Below, one piece after another: positions 6,727 to 15,383 of a stretch of DNA of 50,729 nucleotides. This DNA comes from Zhenpiania hominis (GTDB taxonomy: Bacteria; Bacillota; Clostridia; Peptostreptococcales; Anaerovoracaceae), in the NCBI RefSeq assembly GCF_014333425.1, contig NZ_JACRYT010000023.1, positions 1-50,729 on the forward strand, in the 5' to 3' direction. Position numbers and translations under genes: made by a program. The notes under the pieces are model-generated. The model did not search any database, was not told the origin of the DNA, and worked only from the letters and a program-made list of their open reading frames with translations. Numbering within the stretch: the first letter of the stretch is position 1; each line of letters starts with the position of its first letter.

Positions 6727-9084
6727 ATGGAAAGATCGAATGGCAAAGGTCCCGTTCTATGCGAGAGAGAGGCGGGTACAGGTTTTAATATCTATAAAGT
6801 AAGAGGCAGCAGATATACAGCTGTTCTGGATGGAGGAAAAGTCAGCCATGACTTTCTGCGGGATACGGACTTTCTGATTCTGAATCGGTGCAGTCCGGAT
6901 CGGATGGAAGGAATGCGGAACATTCTGGACCTTAATCCGGATATTCAGATAATAGGTACCAAAGTGACTTTGAACTTTACACAGGAATTTTTAGGGAGAA
7001 CCTTTCAGAAGAGAATGATCCGGGATGGAGACTGCCTGGATCTGGGAGATGTAACGCTTCACTTTGTTTGTGTTCCCAACATAACATGGAGCAGGCATCA
7101 GAACCGGACCTGGAGAAAGGCCTATAAATTCCTTCAAATGCCCAACTGGCAGTGGATCGACAGCCTTTACACTTATATCCCGGAAGAAAAAACAGTTTTT
7201 TCAGGGCAGACATTCAGCGCAAAAGACGGCAGCCGGAGAACCATGTATCTGGAAGATCTCGCGCTTTTCCGGGAGCAGGTCAAAAAAGCCGTCGAGCGGA
7301 TCCGGCAGCTGGACGCGGAGACGATCCGGCCGGAAAAGGGAAGGGCACTTTCTTTGCGAACCGCGGTGTCTGAATATCAGGAATGGATAGACGAACGAAA
7401 CACGGAGACCGGAAACAAACAGGCGGTAGTACTTTACCGTTCCGATTTTGGATGCACGAAGCAGCTGGCAGAGTGGGTCGCGAAAGGAATTGAAAAAAAC
7501 CGGGATCTTGAGGTAAGTCTGATTTCTCTTGCGGAATCGCCGGAGAATCTGAAGGATCTGCTGTATAGGGCAGACGGGATTGCCATGGGCGTCCCGACAA
7601 ATCAGGAGGACTGCGAAAAAAGCATGCGGCTTCTGACCGCGGAACTGTCTCCTTCGTACTGCAGAGGCAAACTGGGAATGGCGTTCGGCTCCTTTTCTTA
7701 TCAGCCCAAAGGAGTTTCCAATATGCTGCGGCGCATGGAGCAGCTGCAGATGCGGGTTCTGAAAGAGGACTTTTCCGTAAGATTTCAGCCCCAGCCTGAA
7801 GAACTGGAAAGGGCGGAATTCCTGGGTGAACATTTTGGAAAATGTATTTTGGCAGGAGAAGTGCTGCCGATTTTAGAAATGCCTGCGGAAGAACACATAA
7901 ACCGGATCGAAACGAACCGCCGCTTTGTAATTATCGGAAATGGAGCCGCCGGGACAACCGCCGCGGAGGAGCTGCGCAAACGGGATCGGACCTGTACAAT
8001 CGAGATAATCGGAGATGAGCCCCTGCCGGGCTACAACCGGCAGATGCTGACAAAGGGCGTTTTAAACGAAATCTCCCATAAAAATATGATGCTGCGTCCG
8101 AGGGATTGGTATGAGAAACAGCAGATCGACGTGACACTCCTCGCAGCCGCGGAGCGGATCGATCCGGACAAAAAGCAAGTTTTCCTTTCGGACGGAACAG
8201 ACAGGCGCTATGACAAATTGATTATCGCTACCGGCGCGGAGCCTGCGATTCCCGATATCCGCGGAACGGAAAAGCAGGGAGCCTTTACGATCCACAAAGT
8301 GGAAGCAGTGGATAAAATGCGAACATATCTGCGTGAAAGTCAGGCGCGGGATATTGTGATCGCCGGAGGGGGAATCCTGGGAATGGAGACAGTCGCGGAG
8401 CTTTCCGGATCAGGAATGAATCTGACTATCGTGGACAGCGCGCCGTTTCTTATGGCTTCTCAGCTGGATCCGAAGGCCGGAGAACTTCTCGCGGAGGCAG
8501 TTGAAAAGAAGGGAATCCGGGTACGTGTCTCCGCGGAGATTTCGGAAATTCTGGGAGACGGGAGCGTGAGCGGCGTAAAACTGGAGTCGGGAGAAATCCT
8601 GAAAGCTCAGGCAGTGATCGTCTGCGCCGGGATTTGGGAAAATGGAAGAATCCTTCCGGAGAATCAGAGCGGAGCGATTGTGGTGGATGAAAAGATGCGG
8701 ACCAAAGTGAAAGATGTTTATGCCTGCGGCGATTGCGCCGCTTTCCGGGGAGTCAACTACGGGCTTTGGACCCAGGCGGTGGAAATGGCAAAGGTTGCGG
8801 CGGCCAACGCGGCGGGGGAAGACGCGCGCTACCGACCTGTCGTGCCGGCAGTCACCTACGCGGGACTGGGACTGAGCCTCTTCGCCATCGGCGACACAGG
8901 AAAAGACAGAGAGGTATTTTATGCGGCCAAAGAACTGGACCTTCCACAGCAGAAGATTTATAAAAAGCTGTATTTCAGAAATGAGAAATTCTGTGGAGGT
9001 GTTTTGTTGGGAGATGTGGATATGGCGCCGGAACTGGTGAAAGCCTATGAGGAAAAAAGCGCAATTTCTGAATTGAAACTATAG
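6727..9084 (+). CDS. Fused flavodiiron-like / flavodoxin / NADH:rubredoxin-reductase-like flavoprotein with lost diiron site
   Basis: A 785-residue protein in three parts. Residues ~20-215 align with the metallo-beta-lactamase-like domain of flavodiiron proteins (FprA type). Residues ~232-375 are a flavodoxin domain (FMN loop around YRSDFGCTK; FGSFSYQPKG near 320). Residues ~398-785 are an FAD/NADH reductase with GNGAAG at 404-409, a second GGGILG nucleotide loop and a TKVKDVYACGD FAD motif. The canonical ligand motif HxExDH is NRCSPDR here (residues 53-59). The other ligand positions read T120, Q161 and K204 instead of H, D and H by my alignment, so oxygen or NO reduction at a diiron site is unlikely. 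Related multi-domain proteins carry a rubredoxin between flavodoxin and reductase; here there is only a short linker and no CxxC. It probably still moves electrons from NAD(P)H through FAD to FMN; the final acceptor is unknown. Confidence 0.8.
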   Translation: MERSNGKGPVLCEREAGTGFNIYKVRGSRYTAVLDGGKVSHDFLRDTDFLILNRCSPDRMEGMRNILDLNPDIQIIGTKVTLNFTQEFLGRTFQKRMIRDGDCLDLGDVTLHFVCVPNITWSRHQNRTWRKAYKFLQMPNWQWIDSLYTYIPEEKTVFSGQTFSAKDGSRRTMYLEDLALFREQVKKAVERIRQLDAETIRPEKGRALSLRTAVSEYQEWIDERNTETGNKQAVVLYRSDFGCTKQLAEWVAKGIEKNRDLEVSLISLAESPENLKDLLYRADGIAMGVPTNQEDCEKSMRLLTAELSPSYCRGKLGMAFGSFSYQPKGVSNMLRRMEQLQMRVLKEDFSVRFQPQPEELERAEFLGEHFGKCILAGEVLPILEMPAEEHINRIETNRRFVIIGNGAAGTTAAEELRKRDRTCTIEIIGDEPLPGYNRQMLTKGVLNEISHKNMMLRPRDWYEKQQIDVTLLAAAERIDPDKKQVFLSDGTDRRYDKLIIATGAEPAIPDIRGTEKQGAFTIHKVEAVDKMRTYLRESQARDIVIAGGGILGMETVAELSGSGMNLTIVDSAPFLMASQLDPKAGELLAEAVEKKGIRVRVSAEISEILGDGSVSGVKLESGEILKAQAVIVCAGIWENGRILPENQSGAIVVDEKMRTKVKDVYACGDCAAFRGVNYGLWTQAVEMAKVAAANAAGEDARYRPVVPAVTYAGLGLSLFAIGDTGKDREVFYAAKELDLPQQKIYKKLYFRNEKFCGGVLLGDVDMAPELVKAYEEKSAISELKL

Positions 9085-9087
9085 AGT

Positions 9088-9121
9088 AAAAGGGCATGAT
9101 CCCGTGGAATCATGCCCTTTT
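9088..9121. terminator. Bidirectional terminator between convergent genes
   Basis: AGGGCATGAT (9091-9100) and ATCATGCCCT (9109-9118) form a perfect 10-bp stem with A-runs before and T-runs after on both strands. It serves the flavoprotein gene on the plus strand and overlaps the last codons of the minus-strand membrane gene. Confidence 0.85.
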
Positions 9122-9985
9122 GCGGGAAAGGAGCCTGCAGAGCAGGCAGATAACGATCAAAACCGCAGTCAGTATCAGAGCCGCGAATCCCGAAAATTGC
9201 AGCCCTTCGCTGATAATTTGCGCGGCCAGTCGGGAGACGGCGTCGCTTTCGTCGGCCATGCTACGGACAAAATCCGTGAGATGGGCATCCGCGTTTGCCG
9301 CCAGCAGACAAACCGCGCCAGCGAGAAAGCTGACAACCGCCCACCAGATAAAACCAAGTTTGCTTCCCCAGAACAGCATGATCAGCATAATTCCAAGAAT
9401 CAGACAAATGGCAGCCAGAACAAGCTGCATAGAACTTCCGAGAAAGGTCTGAGCTTGAGATAATTCAGACTGGGAGGAATTGGGGGCCATTGGATTCTGA
9501 GAAACCGGCAGAGAGGAATTGAGATCCTGCACAAGCTCATCGCCGTTTTCTTCCACATAATTGCGAACCTGTTCTTTCTGACTATCCGAAATGGAAAGAC
9601 CTGATTCCGCGGAAAGCTCGTCCAAACTTTCGTCCGTCAGATCCAGAAGGTCTTGTTTTGTGAAGCGGGAAAAGTTTTCGCCCTGCAGAGCTGACTGGAT
9701 GGCAGAGGCGGTGTATTGCCCTATAAATTCAGAGGCCGCGTCAGTCTGCATCGCTTCGTTTAGAAATTCGCTGACCTTTTCGTCCGCGTTTTCATCCGCC
9801 TGCCTGCTGGCGGCGTCCAGAGCCTGCTGTGAAATTTGATTTGTAAAATCCGTTTCCTGAACAGCTTTTGCGATTGAATCAGATGAGATTGCTTCATTGC
9901 AGGCGATGACGCCCATCAACGCGCCCTGCGCGCAGAGCAGCAGGAAAGACAGGATCACTGCGAGAAAAACCTTCAGTACTTTCAT
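9110..9985 (-). CDS. Membrane protein of unknown function
   Basis: A 291-residue protein. It has an N-terminal hydrophobic segment (residues ~5-28) and a long acidic, helix-rich region outside the membrane (~30-175, rich in Q, D, E and S). Three hydrophobic segments follow near the C-terminus (~185-208, 212-230, 262-285), with an RKRA tail. I do not recognise the family. Its ATG overlaps the stop of the upstream CmpB-like gene (ATGA) and is preceded by AAAGGAGG, so the two are translationally coupled. The last codons form part of the shared terminator. It may be an envelope-stress or secretion accessory, but nothing in the sequence settles this. Confidence 0.7.
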   Translation of the reverse strand: MKVLKVFLAVILSFLLLCAQGALMGVIACNEAISSDSIAKAVQETDFTNQISQQALDAASRQADENADEKVSEFLNEAMQTDAASEFIGQYTASAIQSALQGENFSRFTKQDLLDLTDESLDELSAESGLSISDSQKEQVRNYVEENGDELVQDLNSSLPVSQNPMAPNSSQSELSQAQTFLGSSMQLVLAAICLILGIMLIMLFWGSKLGFIWWAVVSFLAGAVCLLAANADAHLTDFVRSMADESDAVSRLAAQIISEGLQFSGFAALILTAVLIVICLLCRLLSRKRA

Positions 9986-10866
9986 TTTTTTCCTCCTTTT
10001 TGCTTTTTATAACGGTCAATATGCTGTTTGAGCAGTTCCATTGCTTCTGAATACCTGGTGGAGCCCGCTCCCGGGAAGGCCTTCAGCAGACGCTGCTGTC
10101 CATATGTAAGTTTTCGTTCCAATTCCATGCGATGTTCTTCGGCGAGCTGCTTTTTCTTCCTTGCGCGAATTTGCAGCTCTTCTTTTCCCTTTGAAAGTTT
10201 TTCGCGAAATTCGTCACTCTGCTCCTCAAGTTCAGATTTCGCTTTTTCCGCGTTATCTTTTGCGCGGATAGAACCTTCGTACAGAACCTCTGTAACATCA
10301 TCTGAAAATTCACGGAGTCTGGATGCCGTTTTTTCAATATGCAGCAACCGCTTGTTGAGACCTATCATGGTGCCGATTGTAGCGGCGCAGTCCGCCAGAA
10401 AGGCCGCTCCCAGAATACACAGGATGACAGGCCCCAGCGTATGGGGTACCAGGGAAAGAAGAAACGCGACCGTAGGGTGCGCGATATATACAACAAAGAC
10501 ACAGGCCAATCCCCACATAATGGAAAAGCGCAGACAAATATAGCCTCCGATGTTAAACGGTTCCTTTGAGTAATCCCACCATCGCTGATGAAACAGCTTT
10601 TCCAGTATAAATCCGGTTAGCCATTCCAAAAATGAACAAAGAATGACAGAACCCAAAAATAAAATCACCCCGTGAGCCGCCAGAGGTTCAAGCAGCCATA
10701 TAATGACAACAACACTGACCCCGTAAATAGGGCAGATGGGACCGTTTAGAAAACCGCGATTTATCAGCTTTCCTCTGCTCAGAGCCTGAAAACAGACCTC
10801 CGTACACCAGCCGAGAAACCCGTAAATGAAGAAAAACGCGGACAACTCGTAAAAAGTCAGATGCAT
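9982..10866 (-). CDS. CmpB-family (PF06541-type) integral membrane protein
   Basis: A 294-residue protein. It opens with FYELSAFFFIYGFLGWCTEV and continues RGFLNGPICPIYG, the signature of the 'putative ABC-transporter type IV / CmpB' family common in Firmicutes. Five to six hydrophobic segments span residues ~8-165. The C-terminal ~125 residues are a charged, lysine/glutamate-rich coiled coil facing the cytoplasm. The molecular function of this family is not established. The downstream gene overlaps it by 4 bases, so the two are co-expressed. A TATAAT-like box on the minus strand lies at 10902-10897, upstream of the ATG. Confidence 0.75.
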   Translation of the reverse strand: MHLTFYELSAFFFIYGFLGWCTEVCFQALSRGKLINRGFLNGPICPIYGVSVVVIIWLLEPLAAHGVILFLGSVILCSFLEWLTGFILEKLFHQRWWDYSKEPFNIGGYICLRFSIMWGLACVFVVYIAHPTVAFLLSLVPHTLGPVILCILGAAFLADCAATIGTMIGLNKRLLHIEKTASRLREFSDDVTEVLYEGSIRAKDNAEKAKSELEEQSDEFREKLSKGKEELQIRARKKKQLAEEHRMELERKLTYGQQRLLKAFPGAGSTRYSEAMELLKQHIDRYKKQKGGKK

Positions 10867-10950
10867 AACAGCAGTATCCTTTCCTTCTTTTTTATCATTA
10901 TATCACAACATCCTGAAAAGGAGAGTGAAGTTTTTCCGAAGGGGCGCCAC

Positions 10951-10979
10951 TTTACACGTTCTGATAAACTTTATATAAT
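10951..10979 (+). promoter_or_regulatory. Sigma-A-like promoter upstream of the eutH remnant
   Basis: TTTACA (10951-10956) and TATAAT (10974-10979) are exactly 17 bases apart on the plus strand. No intact gene starts close behind it. It may be an orphaned promoter of the decayed gene at 10982, or a second, distal promoter of the purine operon. Confidence 0.5.
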
Positions 10980-10981
10980 AA

Positions 10982-11212
10982 AAGTCAGAAAACCAGACCG
11001 CGGCCGCGGGATTTCTTATAACGCTCGCCAACAGCATCCCCATGTATGATACACGTATGTGCGCGTTAGGAGATCATCTCAGCTATACCGCCGGTGTTAA
11101 TATGCAGATGTTGGTGCCGCTGATGATAGGAAAATTGACGGCGGGGATTGCCGCGGCGGTTTTGGCATGGATCGTGATGCGCGCAGGTACAGGGCGTGCC
11201 GGACAAGCATGA
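10982..11212 (+). pseudogene. eutH-like C-terminal remnant (ethanolamine permease)
   Basis: An open frame of about 76 codons ends at the TGA at 11210. It reads AAAGFLITLANSIPMYDT and then ALGDHLSYTAGVN, followed by PLMIGKLTAGIAAAVLAW. These blocks match the C-terminal part of EutH-type ethanolamine transporters: the LxNxIPM segment, GDHLxxTAG and GKLxAGI. In intact proteins about 20 residues lie between the IPM segment and GDHL; here they are missing. There is no ribosome site, and no other eut gene is nearby. It is best read as a decayed, internally deleted relic sitting upstream of the purine operon control region. The assignment rests on remembered family motifs and needs a search. Confidence 0.6.
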
Positions 11213-11230
11213 TGAGTGCGGAAATGGAAC

Positions 11231-11275
11231 AAAGACGAACGATGATGGGTGTGCATGTGAAAAACGTTCGACATT
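11231..11275. promoter_or_regulatory. Candidate PurBox pair of the purine operon
   Basis: Two 14-base boxes with central CGAA face each other: AAAGACGAACGATG (11231-11244) and, on the opposite strand, AATGTCGAACGTTT (11275-11262). The gap is 17 bases. Bacillus PurR binds inverted PurBoxes with central CGAA and a 16-17 base gap. The pair sits 36-80 bases upstream of the -35 box for purL. A third CGAAC occurs in the leader at 11374. Confidence 0.55.
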
Positions 11276-11310
11276 GTAGAAAAAAACTTGTTTTTTCCGA
11301 GCATTCTTCA

Positions 11311-11339
11311 TTGAATCAGGTGAAAAAAGATGCTAGAAT
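11311..11339 (+). promoter_or_regulatory. Sigma-A promoter of the purine operon
   Basis: TTGAAT (11311-11316) and TAGAAT (11334-11339) are 17 bases apart. This gives a leader of about 75 bases before the purL ATG, too short and wrong in sequence for a purine riboswitch. Confidence 0.65.
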
Positions 11340-11421
11340 AATCCCGTAAATATGCAGTTTTTAGACAAAAAGGCGAACGATATTTGCCTGAGAGGCGATA
11401 ACGTACGGAAAGGGCGAAATC

Positions 11422-14400
11422 ATGGTAAGAAGAATATACGTAGAGAAGAAAGATGGATTTGACGTAGAGGCGCAGGGGATGTTTGCCGATATCCGGGAAA
11501 ACCTGCACGTGGACGGACTGACCGGAATCCGCGTTTTAAACCGCTACGACATTGACGGAATTGATGACGCGACCTACGAGAGAGCGAAATACACGGTGTT
11601 TGCAGAACCAGCGATTGATACGGCTTATGACGAAGAGATGCCGGATAACCTGGGTTCTGCAACTTTTTTTGCGGTGGAATATCTGCCGGGACAGTACGAC
11701 CAGAGAGCGGATTCGGCGGCTCAGTGCATCAAATTGATGAACGCGGAAGCGGAAGCTTCGGTCCGGTTCGCGCGGGTGATTGTTCTGGAAGGGAATGTAA
11801 CGCCGGAGCAGCAGAAGGAAATCCAGAACTATTGCGTGAATCCGGTGGATTCTCAGATCGCGGAAAATGAAAAGCCTCAGACCCTGGATATGGAAACAAT
11901 GGTTCCTGAAAATGTAAAAATCATGGACGGATTTACAAAGCTGGATGAAGAGGGACTGCAGAGCTTTCGCAAAGATATGGAATTTGCCATGAGTGAAGGG
12001 GATATCCGCGTGATTCAGGAGTATTTCAAAAATGAAGAACAGCGGGATCCGACTCTGACAGAACTGAAGGTCATCGATACTTACTGGTCTGACCACTGCC
12101 GCCATACGACTTTCAATACCCAGCTGACACAGGTGGAATTTGAGGATGGCCCTTACGGAGCGATTGTCCGCAAAGCCTTTGAAGAATATATGGATATGCG
12201 AAAAGAGGTTTATGGAGACCGGGAAAAAGATGTGTGCCTCATGGACATGGCCAGCATCGGAACCAAATACCTCAAGAAAAAAGGAATTCTTCACGATCTG
12301 GACGAATCCGAAGAAATCAACGCCTGCAGCATTAAAGTAAAGGCAGAAATCGACGGAAAAGAAGAGGACTGGCTGGTGATGTTCAAAAACGAAACCCACA
12401 ACCATCCGACGGAAATCGAGCCTTTTGGCGGCGCGGCAACCTGCCTGGGCGGTGCCATCCGCGATCCTCTTTCCGGCAGAGTGTATGTTTATCAGGCTAT
12501 GCGGGTAACCGGTTCGGCGGATCCGAGAAAACCGGTGGAAGAAACCCTTCCGGGAAAACTTCCTCAGAGAAAGATTACACAGGGCGCGGCGTCCGGATAC
12601 AGTTCCTACGGAAACCAGATCGGACTTGCCACCGGACTTGTGGATGAAGTGTACGATGAGGATTACGTTGCCAAGAGAATGGAAATCGGCGCGGTAATCG
12701 GCGCGGCTCCGGCTGACCATGTGAACCGGAAGGTTCCGGCTCCGGGAGACGTTATCGTACTGGTAGGCGGCCGCACGGGAAGAGACGGGTGTGGAGGCGC
12801 TACCGGTTCTTCCAAGGAGCATACTGAAGAATCCATTCTGGAGTGCGGAGCGGAAGTCCAGAAAGGAAATCCGCCGGTAGAACGGAATATCCAGAGAATG
12901 TTCCGCAGAAAAGAAGTAGCGACCCTGATCAAACGCTGCAACGACTTCGGCGCGGGCGGCGTGTCCGTAGCTATCGGCGAGCTGGCGGACGGCCTGGACA
13001 TCAATCTGGATCTGGTTCCGAAAAAATATGAAGGACTGGACGGCACGGAACTGGCGATTTCCGAATCGCAGGAACGAATGGCCGTTGTTGTAGAGAAAGA
13101 AAAGGAAGCGGAATTCATCGCCTACGCCAGCGAAGAAAACCTGGAAGCCACAACGGTGGCAAAAGTAACGGATGAAGGACGTGTTAAAATGTACTGGCGC
13201 GGAGACTGCATCCTCAACCTCTCCAGGGCGTTCCTCGATACCAACGGCGCGAAACAGGAAGCTGCCGTAGAAATAAAAGGAAATTTCGACCCATCCGTGC
13301 TGACAAAGACTATGGCGCCGGAAACGGCTCTGTCGGATCTGAACTGCTGCAGCAGGAAAGGTCTCATTGAACGGTTTGACAGCACCATCGGAGCGTCAAC
13401 GGTGCTGATGCCTCTGGGCGGAAAGTACCAGCTTTCCCCGGCTCAGGGTATGGCGGCGAAACTTCCGGTAACCCAGGGAGAAACAACGACAGCGACCCTT
13501 ATGGCCTATGGATTTAATCCCAAAATCGCCAAAGCGAGTCCTTTCCATGGAGCCATGTACGCGGTCATCGATTCGGTAACGAAAATGGTCGCTATGGGAG
13601 CGGACTATAAGACCATCCGTCTGACCTTCCAGGAATACTTTGAAAAACTGGGTGATAATCCAAAACGGTGGGGCAAGCCCTTTGCCGCTCTGCTGGGCGC
13701 GCTGCGGGCGCAGAAGGAACTGGAAATCCCGTCCATCGGAGGAAAAGACAGCATGTCGGGAACCTTTATGGACATCAATGTTCCGCCGACGCTGGTATCT
13801 TTCGCGGTAGCGGCGCTGGACGCCGGCGAGGTGGTTTCCACGGAACTGAAACAAGCCGGATCCCAGCTTGTTTACCTGCCTGCTTCCAGAGACAAAGAAG
13901 GTATCATCGACTTTACAGCATATAAAAAATCCATGGACAAGGTAAGAGAACTGACGGCGGCCAAGAGAGTGCTGTCCGCCTCCGCTATCGGAGAAGGCGG
14001 TCTCTTTATGACCCTTGTGAAAATGGCAGTGGGAAATAAAATCGGCGTCTGCGCTCCGGAAACGGAAAACACCGGCCTGGATTACGGCGGAATGGTTCTG
14101 GAGCTTTCGGCGGACGAGTCCCTTGAGACTCTCTTTGAAGGGGTAACCTTCCGCAAGATCGGAAACACAACCGACAGAGAAGAAATTCTCATGAAAGGAA
14201 TTTCCATGAGCCTGGATGAAATCATCCGCAAATGGGAAGCTCCGCTGGAAGGGGTGTTCCCGGTACGAACCAAAGATAATACCAGCGAAACGGTGGAGGC
14301 CCTTTCCTATACAGAAAGAAACCGCAAGGCTCCGGCAGTAAAACTCGCCAGACCGCGGGTTCTGATTCCGGCATTTCCGGGAACCAACTGCGAAATGGAT

Positions 14401-15147
14401 TCCAAGCGCGCCTTTGAGCGGGCAGGAGCCCAGGCGGACATTCACATTATCCGCAACATGACTCAGAACCAGCTGATTGATTCCATCAAAGAACTGGAAG
14501 CGAAAATCCGGGAAAGCCAGATCATTATGATTCCAGGAGGCTTCAGCGGCGGAGACGAGCCGGACGGTTCGGCCAAATTCATTACCGCCGTATTCCGCAA
14601 TCCGCGGATCAAAGACGCGGTAACGGATCTTCTGGAAAACAGAGACGGTCTGATGCTGGGAATCTGCAACGGCTTCCAGGCTCTCATCAAACTGGGACTG
14701 GTGCCGGAAGGAAGGATTATCGACACGGATGAGAACAGCCCGACTCTGACCTACAACAAGATCGGCCGCCATGAATCCTGCCTGATTCGGACGAGAGTGG
14801 CTTCCGTAAAATCTCCATGGCTTGCCGGCGCGGAATTGGGAGATATTCATACGGTCGCGATTTCTCACGGAGAAGGAAGATTTATCGCCGATGAAGCGGT
14901 TATGAAACGGATGATTGAAAACGGACAGGTGGCAACTCAGTATGTGGATTTTGACGGCAATCCTTCTATGGATATTGCCTTTAATCCGAACTTTTCCAAC
15001 ATGGCCATTGAGGGAATCACCTCGCCGGATGGAAGAGTCTTAGGTAAAATGGGTCATTCCGAACGAATCGGACAGTATGTATATAAAAATGTAGACGGAA
15101 ACAAGGAACAGAAGATCTTTGAATCCGGCGTAAAATACTTTAAATAA
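11422..15147 (+). CDS. purL: Phosphoribosylformylglycinamidine synthase, large fused form
   Basis: This 1241-residue enzyme converts FGAR, glutamine and ATP to FGAM, step 4 of purine synthesis. It is the single-chain form that combines the PurS-like N-terminus, two ATP-binding AIRS-like halves and a C-terminal class I glutaminase. It therefore replaces separate purS, purL and purQ. DTYWSDHCRHTTF, FKNETHNHPTEIEPFGGAATC and GGKDSMSGTF mark the synthase core. FPGTNCEMDS and LGICNGFQAL (nucleophile Cys) mark the glutaminase, with a later SHGEGRF His. The ATG follows GGAAAGG. It is the first gene of the purine operon. A strong hairpin follows the stop, so downstream expression may be attenuated or arise from processing. 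Confidence 0.95.
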   Translation: MVRRIYVEKKDGFDVEAQGMFADIRENLHVDGLTGIRVLNRYDIDGIDDATYERAKYTVFAEPAIDTAYDEEMPDNLGSATFFAVEYLPGQYDQRADSAAQCIKLMNAEAEASVRFARVIVLEGNVTPEQQKEIQNYCVNPVDSQIAENEKPQTLDMETMVPENVKIMDGFTKLDEEGLQSFRKDMEFAMSEGDIRVIQEYFKNEEQRDPTLTELKVIDTYWSDHCRHTTFNTQLTQVEFEDGPYGAIVRKAFEEYMDMRKEVYGDREKDVCLMDMASIGTKYLKKKGILHDLDESEEINACSIKVKAEIDGKEEDWLVMFKNETHNHPTEIEPFGGAATCLGGAIRDPLSGRVYVYQAMRVTGSADPRKPVEETLPGKLPQRKITQGAASGYSSYGNQIGLATGLVDEVYDEDYVAKRMEIGAVIGAAPADHVNRKVPAPGDVIVLVGGRTGRDGCGGATGSSKEHTEESILECGAEVQKGNPPVERNIQRMFRRKEVATLIKRCNDFGAGGVSVAIGELADGLDINLDLVPKKYEGLDGTELAISESQERMAVVVEKEKEAEFIAYASEENLEATTVAKVTDEGRVKMYWRGDCILNLSRAFLDTNGAKQEAAVEIKGNFDPSVLTKTMAPETALSDLNCCSRKGLIERFDSTIGASTVLMPLGGKYQLSPAQGMAAKLPVTQGETTTATLMAYGFNPKIAKASPFHGAMYAVIDSVTKMVAMGADYKTIRLTFQEYFEKLGDNPKRWGKPFAALLGALRAQKELEIPSIGGKDSMSGTFMDINVPPTLVSFAVAALDAGEVVSTELKQAGSQLVYLPASRDKEGIIDFTAYKKSMDKVRELTAAKRVLSASAIGEGGLFMTLVKMAVGNKIGVCAPETENTGLDYGGMVLELSADESLETLFEGVTFRKIGNTTDREEILMKGISMSLDEIIRKWEAPLEGVFPVRTKDNTSETVEALSYTERNRKAPAVKLARPRVLIPAFPGTNCEMDSKRAFERAGAQADIHIIRNMTQNQLIDSIKELEAKIRESQIIMIPGGFSGGDEPDGSAKFITAVFRNPRIKDAVTDLLENRDGLMLGICNGFQALIKLGLVPEGRIIDTDENSPTLTYNKIGRHESCLIRTRVASVKSPWLAGAELGDIHTVAISHGEGRFIADEAVMKRMIENGQVATQYVDFDGNPSMDIAFNPNFSNMAIEGITSPDGRVLGKMGHSERIGQYVYKNVDGNKEQKIFESGVKYFK

Positions 15148-15152
15148 TTGGA

Positions 15153-15187
15153 ACATAGGAATGGATTGTATCCATTCCTATGTTTTG
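15153..15187 (+). terminator. Hairpin after purL (terminator or attenuator)
   Basis: ACATAGGAATGGAT (15153-15166) and ATCCATTCCTATGT (15170-15183) form a perfect 14-bp stem with a 3-base loop, followed by TTTT. The T-run is short, so it could be a partial terminator, or a processing or mRNA-stabilising site inside the operon. Confidence 0.65.
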
Positions 15188-15196
15188 CGGCTAGTT

Positions 15197-15299
15197 GGAT
15201 ACAAAATTTATGGATTTGCAGGATCGGATTTGAAAGAAAGCAGCAGAAAAGAGCCTTTTTTCAAGAACCCGATCTCGCAACCGGGAAACTTTTGTATCC
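15197..15299. repeat. 103-bp nested imperfect palindrome between purL and purE
   Basis: Four nested arm pairs fold the segment into one long hairpin. They are GGATACAAAA/TTTTGTATCC (15197-15206 and 15290-15299), TTGC/GCAA (15216-15219 and 15277-15280), GATCGG/CCGATC (15222-15227 and 15269-15274) and TTGAAA/TTTCAA (15230-15235 and 15259-15264). A 9x9 internal loop separates the outer pair from the rest. A third GGATACAAA copy lies at about 15320-15329. No gene is encoded. It could be a MITE-like element or a structured leader of purE. Confidence 0.6.
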
Positions 15300-15383
15300 T
15301 GCCCCGCATTTTCAGCAAAAAGGATACAAAGGAGCCTGAGCCCGGACGGAGGCTGGAAGGCTCGGAACAAACAGGAGGGAAAA

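Noticed and set aside
6593..6802. 69-codon plus-strand frame before the flavoprotein gene
   Set aside because: Overlaps the promoter and start of the flavoprotein gene in another frame and has no ribosome site.
11340..11421. Possible purine or PRPP riboswitch in the purL leader
   Set aside because: Leader is only about 75 bases and lacks the conserved purine-aptamer core; PurBoxes explain control better.
11536..14868. Two long minus-strand frames (428 and 490 codons) over purL
   Set aside because: Both are antisense to a clear PurL; composition of the translations is arginine/histidine/phenylalanine-rich, as expected for shadows.
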